From assembly GCF_002115825.1 (NCBI RefSeq), contig NZ_JFJZ01000001.1:272484-336483 (forward strand): a stretch of 64,000 nucleotides of DNA, read 5' to 3'. Origin of the DNA: Thalassospira sp. MCCC 1A01428. GTDB taxonomy: Bacteria; Pseudomonadota; Alphaproteobacteria; Rhodospirillales; Thalassospiraceae. Under the pieces are notes generated by a model. It was not told the DNA's origin. It ran no database searches and saw nothing but the letters and a program-made list of their open reading frames with translations. Of the stretch, positions 17,209 to 24,945 are shown one piece after another. A program made the translations under genes and the position numbers. Within the stretch, counting starts at the first letter, position 1; each line of letters opens with the position of its first letter.

Positions 17209-18018
17209 ATGAGTTCAGTGAAAACAGTGAGCCCACAACACATCTGCGAAGATTGCCTGCGGGAGGAAATTCGATACAACCGCGAGCACCGTATCCTGCC
17301 CAGCGAAAACGCTGTCGCGAATCGGCTCCTTAATCGTGGGGCTGAGATGAAGGAGGTCTATGAAGAATTACACGCCAAGCTTCATCAGCATCCGACCGCG
17401 CTCCAGGTTTTTCTTGGCTTGGTGCTGAGCGCAGCCGCGTTTTGGAGTCCAGATAAGATCAAGGAAGCACGAACCGCACGAGACGACTTGGTGAATACCA
17501 ATCGCCAAATTGCGAAAAAGGCTGCCGAATTGGCAGCGCTTCTGGGCAAACGCTCTGAACTGCATAACACGTCAGGTTTTAGCAGTGACACCCATTATCA
17601 CGTTTGTGACGTAATCGAGCAGGCCTCCCTGCACAACTATTTGTTCAAGTCATATGTGCAAGAGCAACTGGATGCCTTGAGAGGACAGTTCGACCTCAAG
17701 TACTGGCCTTCGTTGAGCGAGTGCGTTCAGGCATTGGCGTCAGATGCGGAGAACGCCGAGTTGACCGCAACCGACCCTTTGACCGCAGCCGCTACAGAAG
17801 CAACGCGTTCGTCAAAGGCGGATTTCATCAAGGCGCTGCTCGCAGCGATTGAGGAAAACAGTGCCGAAAATTACGGTCAGCTACCAAGAAATTTCAAGTT
17901 GACCGACCGGGCACTTGCCTCACTAGGCAACTGCGCAATGGACCTTGACCCTGATGATCTGCTCGATGATGCCTATATCAAGCGCCTTCGCCAGCGCGAA
18001 CGCAGCAGAACCCTGTAA
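17209..18018 (+). CDS. Uncharacterised helical ICE protein
   Basis: A 269-residue protein, mostly helical and without membrane segments or a recognisable domain. Two Cys (CEDC near residue 14) might bind metal. The middle carries charged helices (KEARTARDDLVNTN, then QIAKKAAELAALLG), and the C-terminus is basic (KRLRQRERSRTL). GAGG before the ATG at 17209 fits; an upstream TTG in frame is less likely. It is one of the few plus-strand genes of the ICE body and converges on radC. Confidence 0.7.
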   Translation: MSSVKTVSPQHICEDCLREEIRYNREHRILPSENAVANRLLNRGAEMKEVYEELHAKLHQHPTALQVFLGLVLSAAAFWSPDKIKEARTARDDLVNTNRQIAKKAAELAALLGKRSELHNTSGFSSDTHYHVCDVIEQASLHNYLFKSYVQEQLDALRGQFDLKYWPSLSECVQALASDAENAELTATDPLTAAATEATRSSKADFIKALLAAIEENSAENYGQLPRNFKLTDRALASLGNCAMDLDPDDLLDDAYIKRLRQRERSRTL

Positions 18019-18033
18019 CAAAATCGGCGCAGC

Positions 18034-18055
18034 AAAAAAGGGGGCCGAAGCCCCC
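18034..18055 (-). terminator. Rho-independent terminator of radC
   Basis: On the minus strand GGGGGC-TTCG-GCCCCC is followed by six T. The stable TTCG loop and T-run make this a strong terminator just past the radC stop. It also lies between convergent genes. Confidence 0.85.
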
Positions 18056-18059
18056 AAGA

Positions 18060-18569
18060 TCAGATCAGACCACGCTCCGCAAAGGACGTAGTGTCGCTAC
18101 CGGCGACAATGACGTGATCCAGCGTGCGCACGTCCACCAGTGCCAGCGCTTCTTTGAGCCGCTTGGTGATGGCTTCATCGGCGCGACTCGGCTCGGGATT
18201 CCCACTGGGATGATTATGCGAAAAAATTACCGCCGCCGCATTGAGCCGCAACGCTTCCTTGACGACTTCGCGCGGATACACCGATGCACCGTCAATGGTG
18301 CCCCGGAACATCTCGGCGTAGTCAATCAGGCGGTGCTGCGAATCGAGGAACAGCACTGCAAAGATTTCGTGCTCAAAACCTGTCAGCTTGGCACACAGGA
18401 ACTCCTTGACGATTGCCGGTGAGGTGAAAGACATCCCCCGCTGGAGTTTCTGGTCGATAACATGGCGTGCCGCATCAAGAATTTGATCTGGCGACGCCGG
18501 CAGGTAGCGCCCCTGCGCGTCACGCACCAGCAGAGAGGAATCGAACGAGGAAAAGGACAGTTGAGTCAT
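18060..18569 (-). CDS. radC: RadC-like JAB-domain protein
   Basis: A 169-residue RadC/MPN+ protein. The metal motif SHNHPSGNPEPSRAD and the upstream Glu in EVVKEAL give the JAMM set (E, HxH, S, D). It lacks the long N-terminal HhH region of chromosomal RadC, as is usual for ICE and plasmid copies. The second ATG (18569) has GGAG at a better distance than the ATG at 18575. The role of mobile RadC is unknown; JAMM peptidases act on isopeptide or similar bonds. Confidence 0.9.
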   Translation of the reverse strand: MTQLSFSSFDSSLLVRDAQGRYLPASPDQILDAARHVIDQKLQRGMSFTSPAIVKEFLCAKLTGFEHEIFAVLFLDSQHRLIDYAEMFRGTIDGASVYPREVVKEALRLNAAAVIFSHNHPSGNPEPSRADEAITKRLKEALALVDVRTLDHVIVAGSDTTSFAERGLI

Positions 18570-19036
18570 GATCATGCTCCGGTTGCTCGGGCGGAATTGC
18601 CCGGAACCGGCGCCAGCACGGCGCAGCGCAAGCCGTCAGGGGTGACCCACGGCCGCAGGACGCAAGCGCGCGGAGCACGCGCCGCCCTTGACGGCGAGCA
18701 CGCCGTGGTACGGTGAAGGGAAACAGCAAGACCGCCCATACCCCGCCCACTGCACCCACTCGCTCTTGGCAAGCGGAGCGCGCAGGCCCTATGGGCCGAA
18801 GACACTCAGGGATCAAAGCCGGATGGCCGTGACTCAGTATGAGGCGCGGGGCGCAGCCCGCGAGCCCGACGGCGGTACGCCAGGGTGCATTGATTAGTTC
18901 TTTGAATATTCTGTGGAACGAACATGTATGATATTTAACGTTATCCCTGTCGGCTGGCTGTCGGGCTACTGTCGTGTTGTCATTGTTCCTGGCTCCCCAT
19001 ACTTCTCCACGTCTACTGAAAACAATGGAGCCACCT
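18570..19036. other. Intergenic region between divergent radC and XRE genes
   Basis: About 470 bases with no supported gene. Most of it is copy C of the dispersed element. The stretch at 18890-18960 is AT-rich and is the likely promoter of the XRE gene. Confidence 0.5.
18632..18874 (+). ncRNA. Dispersed structured ICE element, copy C
   Basis: The outer stem pairs GCCGTCAGGGG (18632-18642) with CCCTTGACGGC (18685-18695): eleven pairs, one of them a G.U on the plus strand at a place where copy B has A-U. The core has AAGCGGAGCGCGCAG (18771-18785), hairpin GGCCC-TAT-GGGCC (18785-18797), CGAAGAC and CAGGGAT, hairpin GCC-GGAT-GGC, hairpin GCGGG/CCCGC, and GCCCGACGGCG ending at 18874. Confidence 0.5.
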
Positions 19037-19732
19037 ATGAACGCTACAGAACATGTTCAACAACCCCGTCTGCTCACGCCCGCTGAACTGGCCGCATGCA
19101 TTAAGATGTTCCGCGAAATGCGCCAATGGTCGCAAGAGCAGTTGGCCGCGATTTCCGGTCTCAACGTGCGAACAATCCAGCGAGTCGAACAAGGCTTGTC
19201 TGCCAGTCTCGATACCCGCCGCGCTCTTGCCCGAGCCTTCGAGTTCGAGGACATCGACGTACTCAACAAGCCGTTCGCCATTCCGTCCGAGGAAGAAGCC
19301 AAGGCGGCAAAGGAAAAGTTCGACCGGGAGCACGTCACCCTGACAGCGATGCCACTAACCACGGGCAAGCAGTTGGCCAAGCTGGCAGAAACCTGCTCGA
19401 TGGACTTGTCGGAACCGGCTTTCGAGCTGACCCGCGAGGCAGACGAGACCTTCGCCATGCTGGTGGATTACCTTCGGGACTACCGGGACTGCGCCGATGC
19501 TTACAGCGAAACGCAGAAGTTCGACGTATACGACGAGATGCAATCCCACATCGGTGCGCTCAAGGCGCTCGGCGTCTCGCTGCGCTACGCCACACGCAAG
19601 ATACAGGTGAAGTGGGGTACAGATGCGGATGCCAAACCGATGCCCCTCACGGTGCTATATGTGGTCGGCTTCCCGCTCGGCGAAGAACCCGAGCAATTCG
19701 CAACGCCGAAGTCCGGCGGCATCCGTCTGTAA
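19037..19732 (+). CDS. XRE family regulator with C-terminal domain
   Basis: A 231-residue protein. The N-terminal HTH is clear: FREMRQWSQEQLAAISGLNVRT IQRVEQG-type spacing with the recognition helix near residues 38-46. The C-terminal 130 residues are acidic and helical and have no known domain. GGAG lies seven bases before the ATG at 19037; the frame is open further upstream. It ends 31 bases from the 3' end of the converging ATPase gene, so it is a neighbour of the ABC-3C operon rather than part of it. Confidence 0.82.
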   Translation: MNATEHVQQPRLLTPAELAACIKMFREMRQWSQEQLAAISGLNVRTIQRVEQGLSASLDTRRALARAFEFEDIDVLNKPFAIPSEEEAKAAKEKFDREHVTLTAMPLTTGKQLAKLAETCSMDLSEPAFELTREADETFAMLVDYLRDYRDCADAYSETQKFDVYDEMQSHIGALKALGVSLRYATRKIQVKWGTDADAKPMPLTVLYVVGFPLGEEPEQFATPKSGGIRL

Positions 19733-19763
19733 ATCTGAACCGATCTGGGGTGGCTCGAAACCA

Positions 19764-21554
19764 TTACCATGCTTTGAGCTTGAACAGCCGTCCCTGATCA
19801 CCTTCATCGTGCAACGTCACGACAATTTCGTCGGCTGTGAACACTGGCTCATCGTCTTCGGTGCGCGCTGGCAAGTCTGAATCGATCAGAGTGATAACAG
19901 GCTGAATCCCCAGCTCGGTGTATCGGCGAATGACGGCTAACAGGTTTTCCTTCTTGCGATCATCCAGAGACTCGAATACCCCATCGTGATAAACAAAGCG
20001 CGGAAACTTGTCGTCAAGGTGAGCACGTAATACAGCAAGATCGAAGGCAATGCACAGCAACTTGCGATAAGTGTACCCAAGGTCAGCGCTGGTCGCGTTT
20101 CCTGATTCATCCAGAATCTCTGCCTTGAACTCTAGATGCCCCGCTTGATTTGGAGAGACGCTTAGTAAAGCTTTACGATCAATCACTTCTTCGACGATTT
20201 CACTAAAAAAGACCCGAATCGACGAAAATAAACTATTGGGGTCCGAGTTCTGATTCTCAACATCGACTTCTATTTGGGTTTGCAGATGACCACACGCCTC
20301 AGTCAGTGCTCTAATGTCAGTGCGCAATTCTTGCAAGCGGTGTAAAAAGCCGCGTTGGCGCTCAAGAGACGTGATGTCGGCGCGCAGCGTTACCATTTCG
20401 TCGGAAACTTGCCTGTACTTTCCGAAAACGTCGGTCTCGCTCAGAAACGAAAGCATATCCGAGCGTTTTTTTCCCAAGGAACTAAGCTCAGCATTGACAC
20501 GTTTAATCTCAGCTTCGATCTCTCCACGCTCTTCCTGAAGATAGATTCGACGTTCATCCGTGATTGCCCGGTTAAAGGCGATCAATTGCTCGAAGTCCTT
20601 TTTCACTTGTCCCTCGAAAAGGACACCCGTTTCCTCAAACAAACGCTGGGCTTCTTCGGGATTAAATAGAATCTGATCCTCTTCCAACGAAGCCAGTATC
20701 TTCTTCCTGTTTTGTGTCAGCGAATAACGTTCGCTATTGAGGGTCGCGATACGCTCGTCTATACCATCGACCAGCTGCTTAGTTCGGTCTTTGTCCTGCA
20801 CACGAAAATCAAAGGCATCAAGGAGCTTTTGCTTCTTCTCAGCTTCCTTTTGCTTGAGCAAAAGAATACCTTCTATTTTGCTGATATCCTCTATCGACCC
20901 ACCCAATTCGTTCTTAATAGTCTGGGCAGTATCTTGCTTTTTAGATAGCTCCTCTTCCTTCTCATAATGCGAAGTAATCAATTTTGCGTCGAAACCTAGC
21001 ATATGCGCAAGAAATGGCTTCCAGTCAGCATGCTTCGACGCAAACTTGCGAAGTTGGAATACCTCCCGAAAGTCTTCCTGTGAGCGCAGGAGATAGCCCA
21101 ACCCCTTGCGATAAGACCACGGTTTAAGTGCGCGCCAATCGAGCAGACCATCGAGCAGTTCGCGAGCGCGACCGAACGCCACATCCTGATGGTCCCATTC
21201 TGACAAGGCAGAAAAGTCTTGGTGTCCTGCTTCGTGCTTCTTAAAGCTGATCTTGGTTGCCTGTTCCACACCACGCCGTATCGTAAGGAATGAAGCATCC
21301 TCTAGCTCAATCTCTAGAAAGAAAACGAAATCTTTGAAGCGCTCGAAGTGCTTGAAAAGAAAAAATTTGGCGTCGCGTCCAGATAAGAACCCGAAATCGA
21401 GCAAGCGCCCCAGGGTCGTCTTCCCAAGATTGTGGGTATCTTTCTCACGATTTTCGGGCAGGCGAATCTCCGCCATGACCACATTCAGGCCCTGTACAAA
21501 ATTGACGGGTTCAAACAAATCTGGCTTGTTTGAATAAAGTCTAGACAGTTTCAT
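19764..21554 (-). CDS. DUF2326 SMC-like ATPase of an ABC-three-component system
   Basis: A 596-residue coiled-coil ATPase. The N-terminal ATP site is the variant HNLGKTTLGR (residues about 41-50) typical of DUF2326. A long coiled coil runs from about 195 to 410. The C-terminal lobe carries LCIAFDLAVLRA and a Walker B-like FVYHDGVFESLDD. This layout resembles RecN/SMC proteins. It is the last gene of a minus-strand operon after the middle component, overlapping it by 14 bases. The family is predicted to sense invading DNA or a conflict signal and to license a partner effector. Confidence 0.85.
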   Translation of the reverse strand: MKLSRLYSNKPDLFEPVNFVQGLNVVMAEIRLPENREKDTHNLGKTTLGRLLDFGFLSGRDAKFFLFKHFERFKDFVFFLEIELEDASFLTIRRGVEQATKISFKKHEAGHQDFSALSEWDHQDVAFGRARELLDGLLDWRALKPWSYRKGLGYLLRSQEDFREVFQLRKFASKHADWKPFLAHMLGFDAKLITSHYEKEEELSKKQDTAQTIKNELGGSIEDISKIEGILLLKQKEAEKKQKLLDAFDFRVQDKDRTKQLVDGIDERIATLNSERYSLTQNRKKILASLEEDQILFNPEEAQRLFEETGVLFEGQVKKDFEQLIAFNRAITDERRIYLQEERGEIEAEIKRVNAELSSLGKKRSDMLSFLSETDVFGKYRQVSDEMVTLRADITSLERQRGFLHRLQELRTDIRALTEACGHLQTQIEVDVENQNSDPNSLFSSIRVFFSEIVEEVIDRKALLSVSPNQAGHLEFKAEILDESGNATSADLGYTYRKLLCIAFDLAVLRAHLDDKFPRFVYHDGVFESLDDRKKENLLAVIRRYTELGIQPVITLIDSDLPARTEDDEPVFTADEIVVTLHDEGDQGRLFKLKAW

Positions 21555-21789
21555 TAGGCCCCACATACTCTACAGCATCGGTTTTCGGGTGATAGTCGAT
21601 AAGCCCCATGAGGTAGAGGAAATTTAGTGCCGGCAGGAATAGTACGTCGCCTCCGGTGACAGTCTTCTTCGCATACTTGCGGAGTGCGCTATATTCATCC
21701 ACGCGACGATCTTTTAGTCGTATCAATAGCAATAACGCAACGTTAATAACCGTACGATCCGGGTGTGAGTGCTTAGTCGGCCGTAGCAT
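21541..21789 (-). CDS. ABC-3C middle component (MC6-like)
   Basis: An 82-residue helical protein matching the small middle components of ABC-three-component systems. The pattern NVALLLLIRLKDRRVDEYSAL, then GGDVLFLPALNFLYLMGLIDY, then a short strand, fits a winged-helix-like adaptor. It overlaps the upstream nuclease-like gene by 17 bases and the ATPase gene by 14 bases, which indicates strict co-expression. The class number is from memory. Confidence 0.75.
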   Translation of the reverse strand: MLRPTKHSHPDRTVINVALLLLIRLKDRRVDEYSALRKYAKKTVTGGDVLFLPALNFLYLMGLIDYHPKTDAVEYVGPNETV

Positions 21790-22738
21790 CGCTCACCTCC
21801 CCAATATCGCAGTTCCAGTACATGTAGAAAAGCACGGCGCGGGTCAAGCGTTTATGCGCATGCTGCCTCAATACTGGATCGCGGTTAAACAATAGATCTA
21901 CCAAGTACTCCATTACATCATCGAAGGTTTGATAGTCCTTCCGCTTGGCAATGATCTTGAGTTGAAACTCATCAACCACAGATTCGTACATGCGTAGTAA
22001 TTCGAGATTTTCCGGCGCCGCCAAAAATGCGCGAATCTGCGCCGTTTCCTTCAGGTACTTCCTGCGTTGGGCCTTGGCGTACTCGGCGCTCATATTGTTC
22101 AGTAGGTTTTTCTGTTCATAGGTGACCCGCTCAGTGGGCGGATCGTCTAGCAAGGCCGATACGCTATCCTTCTGTCGGGCCAATGCCTGAACAACTTCAG
22201 CAAGATCGTCTGGACTAACGATCAAGGGCGAATCAACCGGATCGAGATCGACCTTTCTTGCTACGTCAGGAAACGTCTTTAACAAGACCTCCAACTGCTC
22301 CAGTCCACACAAATAGATCGACGAAGCAGGGATGCCACATTGTGTTGCAATGTACTCTCGTATCTCGCTCTCAGCATTGCCAGCCAACCGTCGATTGGCA
22401 AACAGCATATAATGATCCAGTTGCTTGGCTTCGCGTAGTTTCTTAATGCGAGGAATTTCCTTAGCAAGCACCGTGTTCGCTGCTTTCGTACTAAAGAAGT
22501 CAGGTTCCGAAAAATTTCTGTTGTAGCCATTGGTGTGTTTGGCCTGGATGATGGTCGTACCAACCCACGGCGCAGCTTTGCTCGGATGTAGCTCTGACGT
22601 GCCGACAAATTTCGCATCACGTCCGCCATCAGGCCCCTTAGCGAAACCTTGCACGGAAATTCCAAGCAAATGCTGGCACAAGAAAACGATAAGTTTTTCG
22701 AACTGATCGTCACTCATATCCTCGTAGGCAAACTTCAT
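21773..22738 (-). CDS. ABC-3C effector: restriction-nuclease-like N-terminus plus CTD
   Basis: A 321-residue protein. Residues about 1-110 have a PD-(D/E)xK nuclease layout: SDDQFEKLIVFLCQHLLG, then GPDGGRDAKFVG with the acidic residue, then TTIIQAKH giving the QxK part. A Rossmann-like stretch (HYMLFANRRLAGNAESEI) follows. The C-terminal 90 residues (YESVVDEFQLKIIAKRKDYQTF, broken by a turn, then DLLFNRDPVLRQHAHKRL) fit the C-terminal domain shared by ABC-3C effectors. It is first in the operon. The proposed activity is DNA cleavage gated by the ATPase and middle component; this is an inference from domains. Confidence 0.75.
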   Translation of the reverse strand: MKFAYEDMSDDQFEKLIVFLCQHLLGISVQGFAKGPDGGRDAKFVGTSELHPSKAAPWVGTTIIQAKHTNGYNRNFSEPDFFSTKAANTVLAKEIPRIKKLREAKQLDHYMLFANRRLAGNAESEIREYIATQCGIPASSIYLCGLEQLEVLLKTFPDVARKVDLDPVDSPLIVSPDDLAEVVQALARQKDSVSALLDDPPTERVTYEQKNLLNNMSAEYAKAQRRKYLKETAQIRAFLAAPENLELLRMYESVVDEFQLKIIAKRKDYQTFDDVMEYLVDLLFNRDPVLRQHAHKRLTRAVLFYMYWNCDIGEVSDATAD

Positions 22739-22772
22739 CTAACCTCCGAGCTAAGTTTCAGCAAACGGCTTA

Positions 22773-23093
22773 TCATACAGCAACCGTAATGCCGGCCGTG
22801 TGCGCGCGACGCGCAGGCAATACAACAATCTCGACATGCTGATCAAGAGACACCAATGCCTGCATTAGCCGTTCGAGAGAAATATTCTGTAGCTTGTAAC
22901 GACGCACTTGAGAGACTTTGGGCTGAGTCATACCGGTGATGGCGGCCGCTTCCGTCTGACTGAGATTGCGTTTGTCAATTAGATCGTTGAGCTTGACTGC
23001 AAGAGCAGCTTTCGCTGACAGCTCCTCCGAATCATTGAAGCCGAGGTCTACCAACACGTTGTCTGTGCCTTGTGGATGGGCTTTGCGCGTCAT
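22773..23093 (-). CDS. HigA-type antitoxin, XRE HTH
   Basis: A 106-residue protein with a HTH of the HigA2 kind: KRNLSQTEAAAITGMTQPKVSQVRRYKL is spread over residues 41-68, and a beta tail ends in HVEIVVLPARR. It would neutralise the upstream toxin and repress the pair. It shares one base with the toxin stop, so toxin precedes antitoxin, the order typical of HigBA. The ABC-3C operon starts 35 bases downstream in the same direction. Confidence 0.85.
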   Translation of the reverse strand: MTRKAHPQGTDNVLVDLGFNDSEELSAKAALAVKLNDLIDKRNLSQTEAAAITGMTQPKVSQVRRYKLQNISLERLMQALVSLDQHVEIVVLPARRAHTAGITVAV

Positions 23094-23455
23094 TACGGTC
23101 TCCCGCTCGCCCCATAGCGGGCAAGCACTGTCTTTAGCCGCTTTTCAATCAATTCCACGTCCGGACGCGGCGTAGCAATTCCGGACTTGGACTTCTTCTG
23201 AAACGCATGTAGCACATGCACAGCATTGCCGACGCGCACGGTGTAGACCGCTCGAAAAGTGTCGCCCCGATGATCTCCCACCAGTTCATAAACACCGGAA
23301 CCGAGACCTTTCCAAGGCTTTGCCGAATCAGGCGTTCGACCCAGCTGTACAACGAACAACGCGACGCCCATATCCTTCTGGATGGAAACAGGAAATGCCT
23401 TGAAGTCCCTTTTTGAGGAGCCTTCCCAGTACAGTAGCTTTCGTTTCTCAGACAT
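23093..23455 (-). CDS. HigB-type toxin (Gp49-like, RelE fold)
   Basis: A 120-residue protein of the phage Gp49-like/HigB2 family. It has LYWEGSSKRDFKAFP at the N-terminus, a GLGSGVYELV strand, FRAVYTVRVGNAVHVLHAFQKKSKSG split between two strands, and a C-terminal helix with RLKTVLARYG. The FQKKSK motif is characteristic. Members cleave ribosome-bound mRNA. It is coupled to the HigA-type gene and lies four bases after the stop of a small ORF that overlaps the integrase. Confidence 0.87.
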   Translation of the reverse strand: MSEKRKLLYWEGSSKRDFKAFPVSIQKDMGVALFVVQLGRTPDSAKPWKGLGSGVYELVGDHRGDTFRAVYTVRVGNAVHVLHAFQKKSKSGIATPRPDVELIEKRLKTVLARYGASGRP

Positions 23456-23458
23456 GAA

Positions 23459-23566
23459 TTATACCTGTTCGGGTATGAAGCACAAGGACTGAATGGCCAC
23501 GTCAACCTCTCGATAATTCGGTTCACGACTGAGATCGGTATTGATAAGAATGAGGTTGCCAGTCAT
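23459..23566 (-). CDS. 35-codon ORF overlapping the integrase stop
   Basis: The ATG at 23566 overlaps the integrase TGA by four bases, and the frame ends with TAA at 23459-23461, three bases before the toxin start codon at 23455. The predicted peptide begins MTGNLILINTDLSREP. It has no known relatives that I recognise. Position suggests coupling between integrase and the toxin-antitoxin genes, either as a real small protein or as the remnant of a longer one. Confidence 0.4.
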   Translation of the reverse strand: MTGNLILINTDLSREPNYREVDVAIQSLCFIPEQV

Positions 23567-24762
23567 ACCGTCGCCTCCTTACACCGTAGTGTGCCTGTAA
23601 TCGTCTTTCGCCGGTTTGCCACCAGTTCGGCTGCCTCACGCACCGGATCATCCTCGGTGTGGATATAGCGCATGAACATGGTCACCGTCTTATGTGCGGT
23701 CAGCACCATGCCGACCTTGACCGGGATACCCGAGTTGGCGATGTCGGTGGCTGAGCGGTGGCGGATACCGTGGGTGCCAACATGCGGTACACCAGCCGCT
23801 TTGAGTGTCCGAGTCCAGCCACCGTAATATTCCCCATAGGTCAGGTGGGTAAGCGGGTTGCGTGGCGACGGCAGCACATAACGCATACCGGGCTGTCGAG
23901 GGGCTGTGGAAAGCAGCCGATAGGCTTCCTCACTCATGGGCTTGGACATGCCACCAGTCTTGCTGTCAGGCCAGACCACCCGGCGGTTTTCCAGATCAAT
24001 CCATTCCCATTCGAGCAGGACGATTTCAGAGCGGCGGGCAGCGAACTCGAATTGCAGACGGATCGCCAACGGGATGACATAAGGCACCAAGTCCTCGACC
24101 TCGATTTGGTCAAGATGCTTGAACAGTCTGGCCATTTCTTCGTCGGTAATGAGGCGGGTAGTCTTGCCCCCGGTATACAACGGAACATGTCGGCACGGGT
24201 TCGAGCCGTCCGGGCGATAGCCCCAAATTTCAGCCAGGTTGAACATCTTGCGCAGGACTGACAGCGCCTTGTTAGCCTCACCTGGCTTGTAGTCCAGCTT
24301 CTTCATCATCACCGCTACGTCAGATCGTTTCACATCCTGGACTTTCATTCGCCCCAGGATTGGGATGATGTTGCGGTCGATATTGCCCTGGTAGCCTTTC
24401 TGGGTGCTGGGTTTGTTACGATGCCTGGAATAGTCCTCCATGAACTTTGCACACAGCTCCTTGACCGTCGGTGCGTTGCGCGCCTCAGCCTTTGCGGCTC
24501 CCGGATCGCCGCCCCGGCGAACCTCAGCTAACCAACTCTGCGCCAATGAGCGGGCCTGATCGACCGTCAACTCTCCATACAGACCCAATGCCGGCTTGCG
24601 CCGCTCACCGGCATTTGTCCGGTACTGGAGCATGAAGACCTTGCGGCCGGTCGGCGTGATCTTGCAAAGAAAGCCGGGAACGAGGGTGTCGCGCAGTTCA
24701 ATCGCCTGCGCCTGGGGTTTTGCCGCATCAATTGCGGACTTGGTGAGTTTGATCTTAGCCAT
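23563..24762 (-). CDS. int: Tyrosine integrase of the ICE
   Basis: A 399-residue phage-type integrase. An N-terminal arm-binding domain (DUF4102-like, KLTKSAIDAAKPQAQAIELR split over its first strand) is followed by a SAM-like core-binding domain. The catalytic domain has Arg in FAARRSEIVLLEW, HGIRHRSATDI as the HxxR box, and a terminal Tyr in FMRYIH. The start at 24762 has AAGGAG upstream. The gene lies at the element end and reads away from the attachment site about 180 bases behind it, as in Tn4371-like ICEs. Confidence 0.93.
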   Translation of the reverse strand: MAKIKLTKSAIDAAKPQAQAIELRDTLVPGFLCKITPTGRKVFMLQYRTNAGERRKPALGLYGELTVDQARSLAQSWLAEVRRGGDPGAAKAEARNAPTVKELCAKFMEDYSRHRNKPSTQKGYQGNIDRNIIPILGRMKVQDVKRSDVAVMMKKLDYKPGEANKALSVLRKMFNLAEIWGYRPDGSNPCRHVPLYTGGKTTRLITDEEMARLFKHLDQIEVEDLVPYVIPLAIRLQFEFAARRSEIVLLEWEWIDLENRRVVWPDSKTGGMSKPMSEEAYRLLSTAPRQPGMRYVLPSPRNPLTHLTYGEYYGGWTRTLKAAGVPHVGTHGIRHRSATDIANSGIPVKVGMVLTAHKTVTMFMRYIHTEDDPVREAAELVANRRKTITGTLRCKEATV

Positions 24763-24937
24763 AGCTGACTCCTTGGAAAGACCCGTTTCCAGGAGCCTGT
24801 TAGGAGTCAAGCGGAAGGAAGCCGGGTCAAGTTTCGGAAAGCACCGGCATATGATGAATTCACCTAAGTTATTGATAAACTTGCTGTAGCGAGCTTAGGC
24901 GTAGTCCAGCGAAGTACGGTGCTGGAGTCATGGTGAA
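24763..24937. other. ICE right-end region between integrase and junction
   Basis: A non-coding end region. It contains inverted short repeats CCTAAG/CTTAGG (24863-24868 with 24894-24899) and AGCACCG/CGGTGCT (about 24839-24845 with 24917-24923). Such repeats are candidates for integrase and excisionase arm sites. Confidence 0.45.
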
Positions 24938-24945
24938 ATAAAAAA
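24938..24945 (-). other. Predicted attachment core (attR) of the ICE
   Basis: ATAAAAAA on the plus strand, TTTTTTAT on the minus strand, agrees with the short T-rich core (TTTTTCAT-like) that I recall for Tn4371-family integrations. ICE sequence ends here and the cpdB frame starts immediately after. The exact crossover cannot be fixed without the other junction. Confidence 0.5.
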
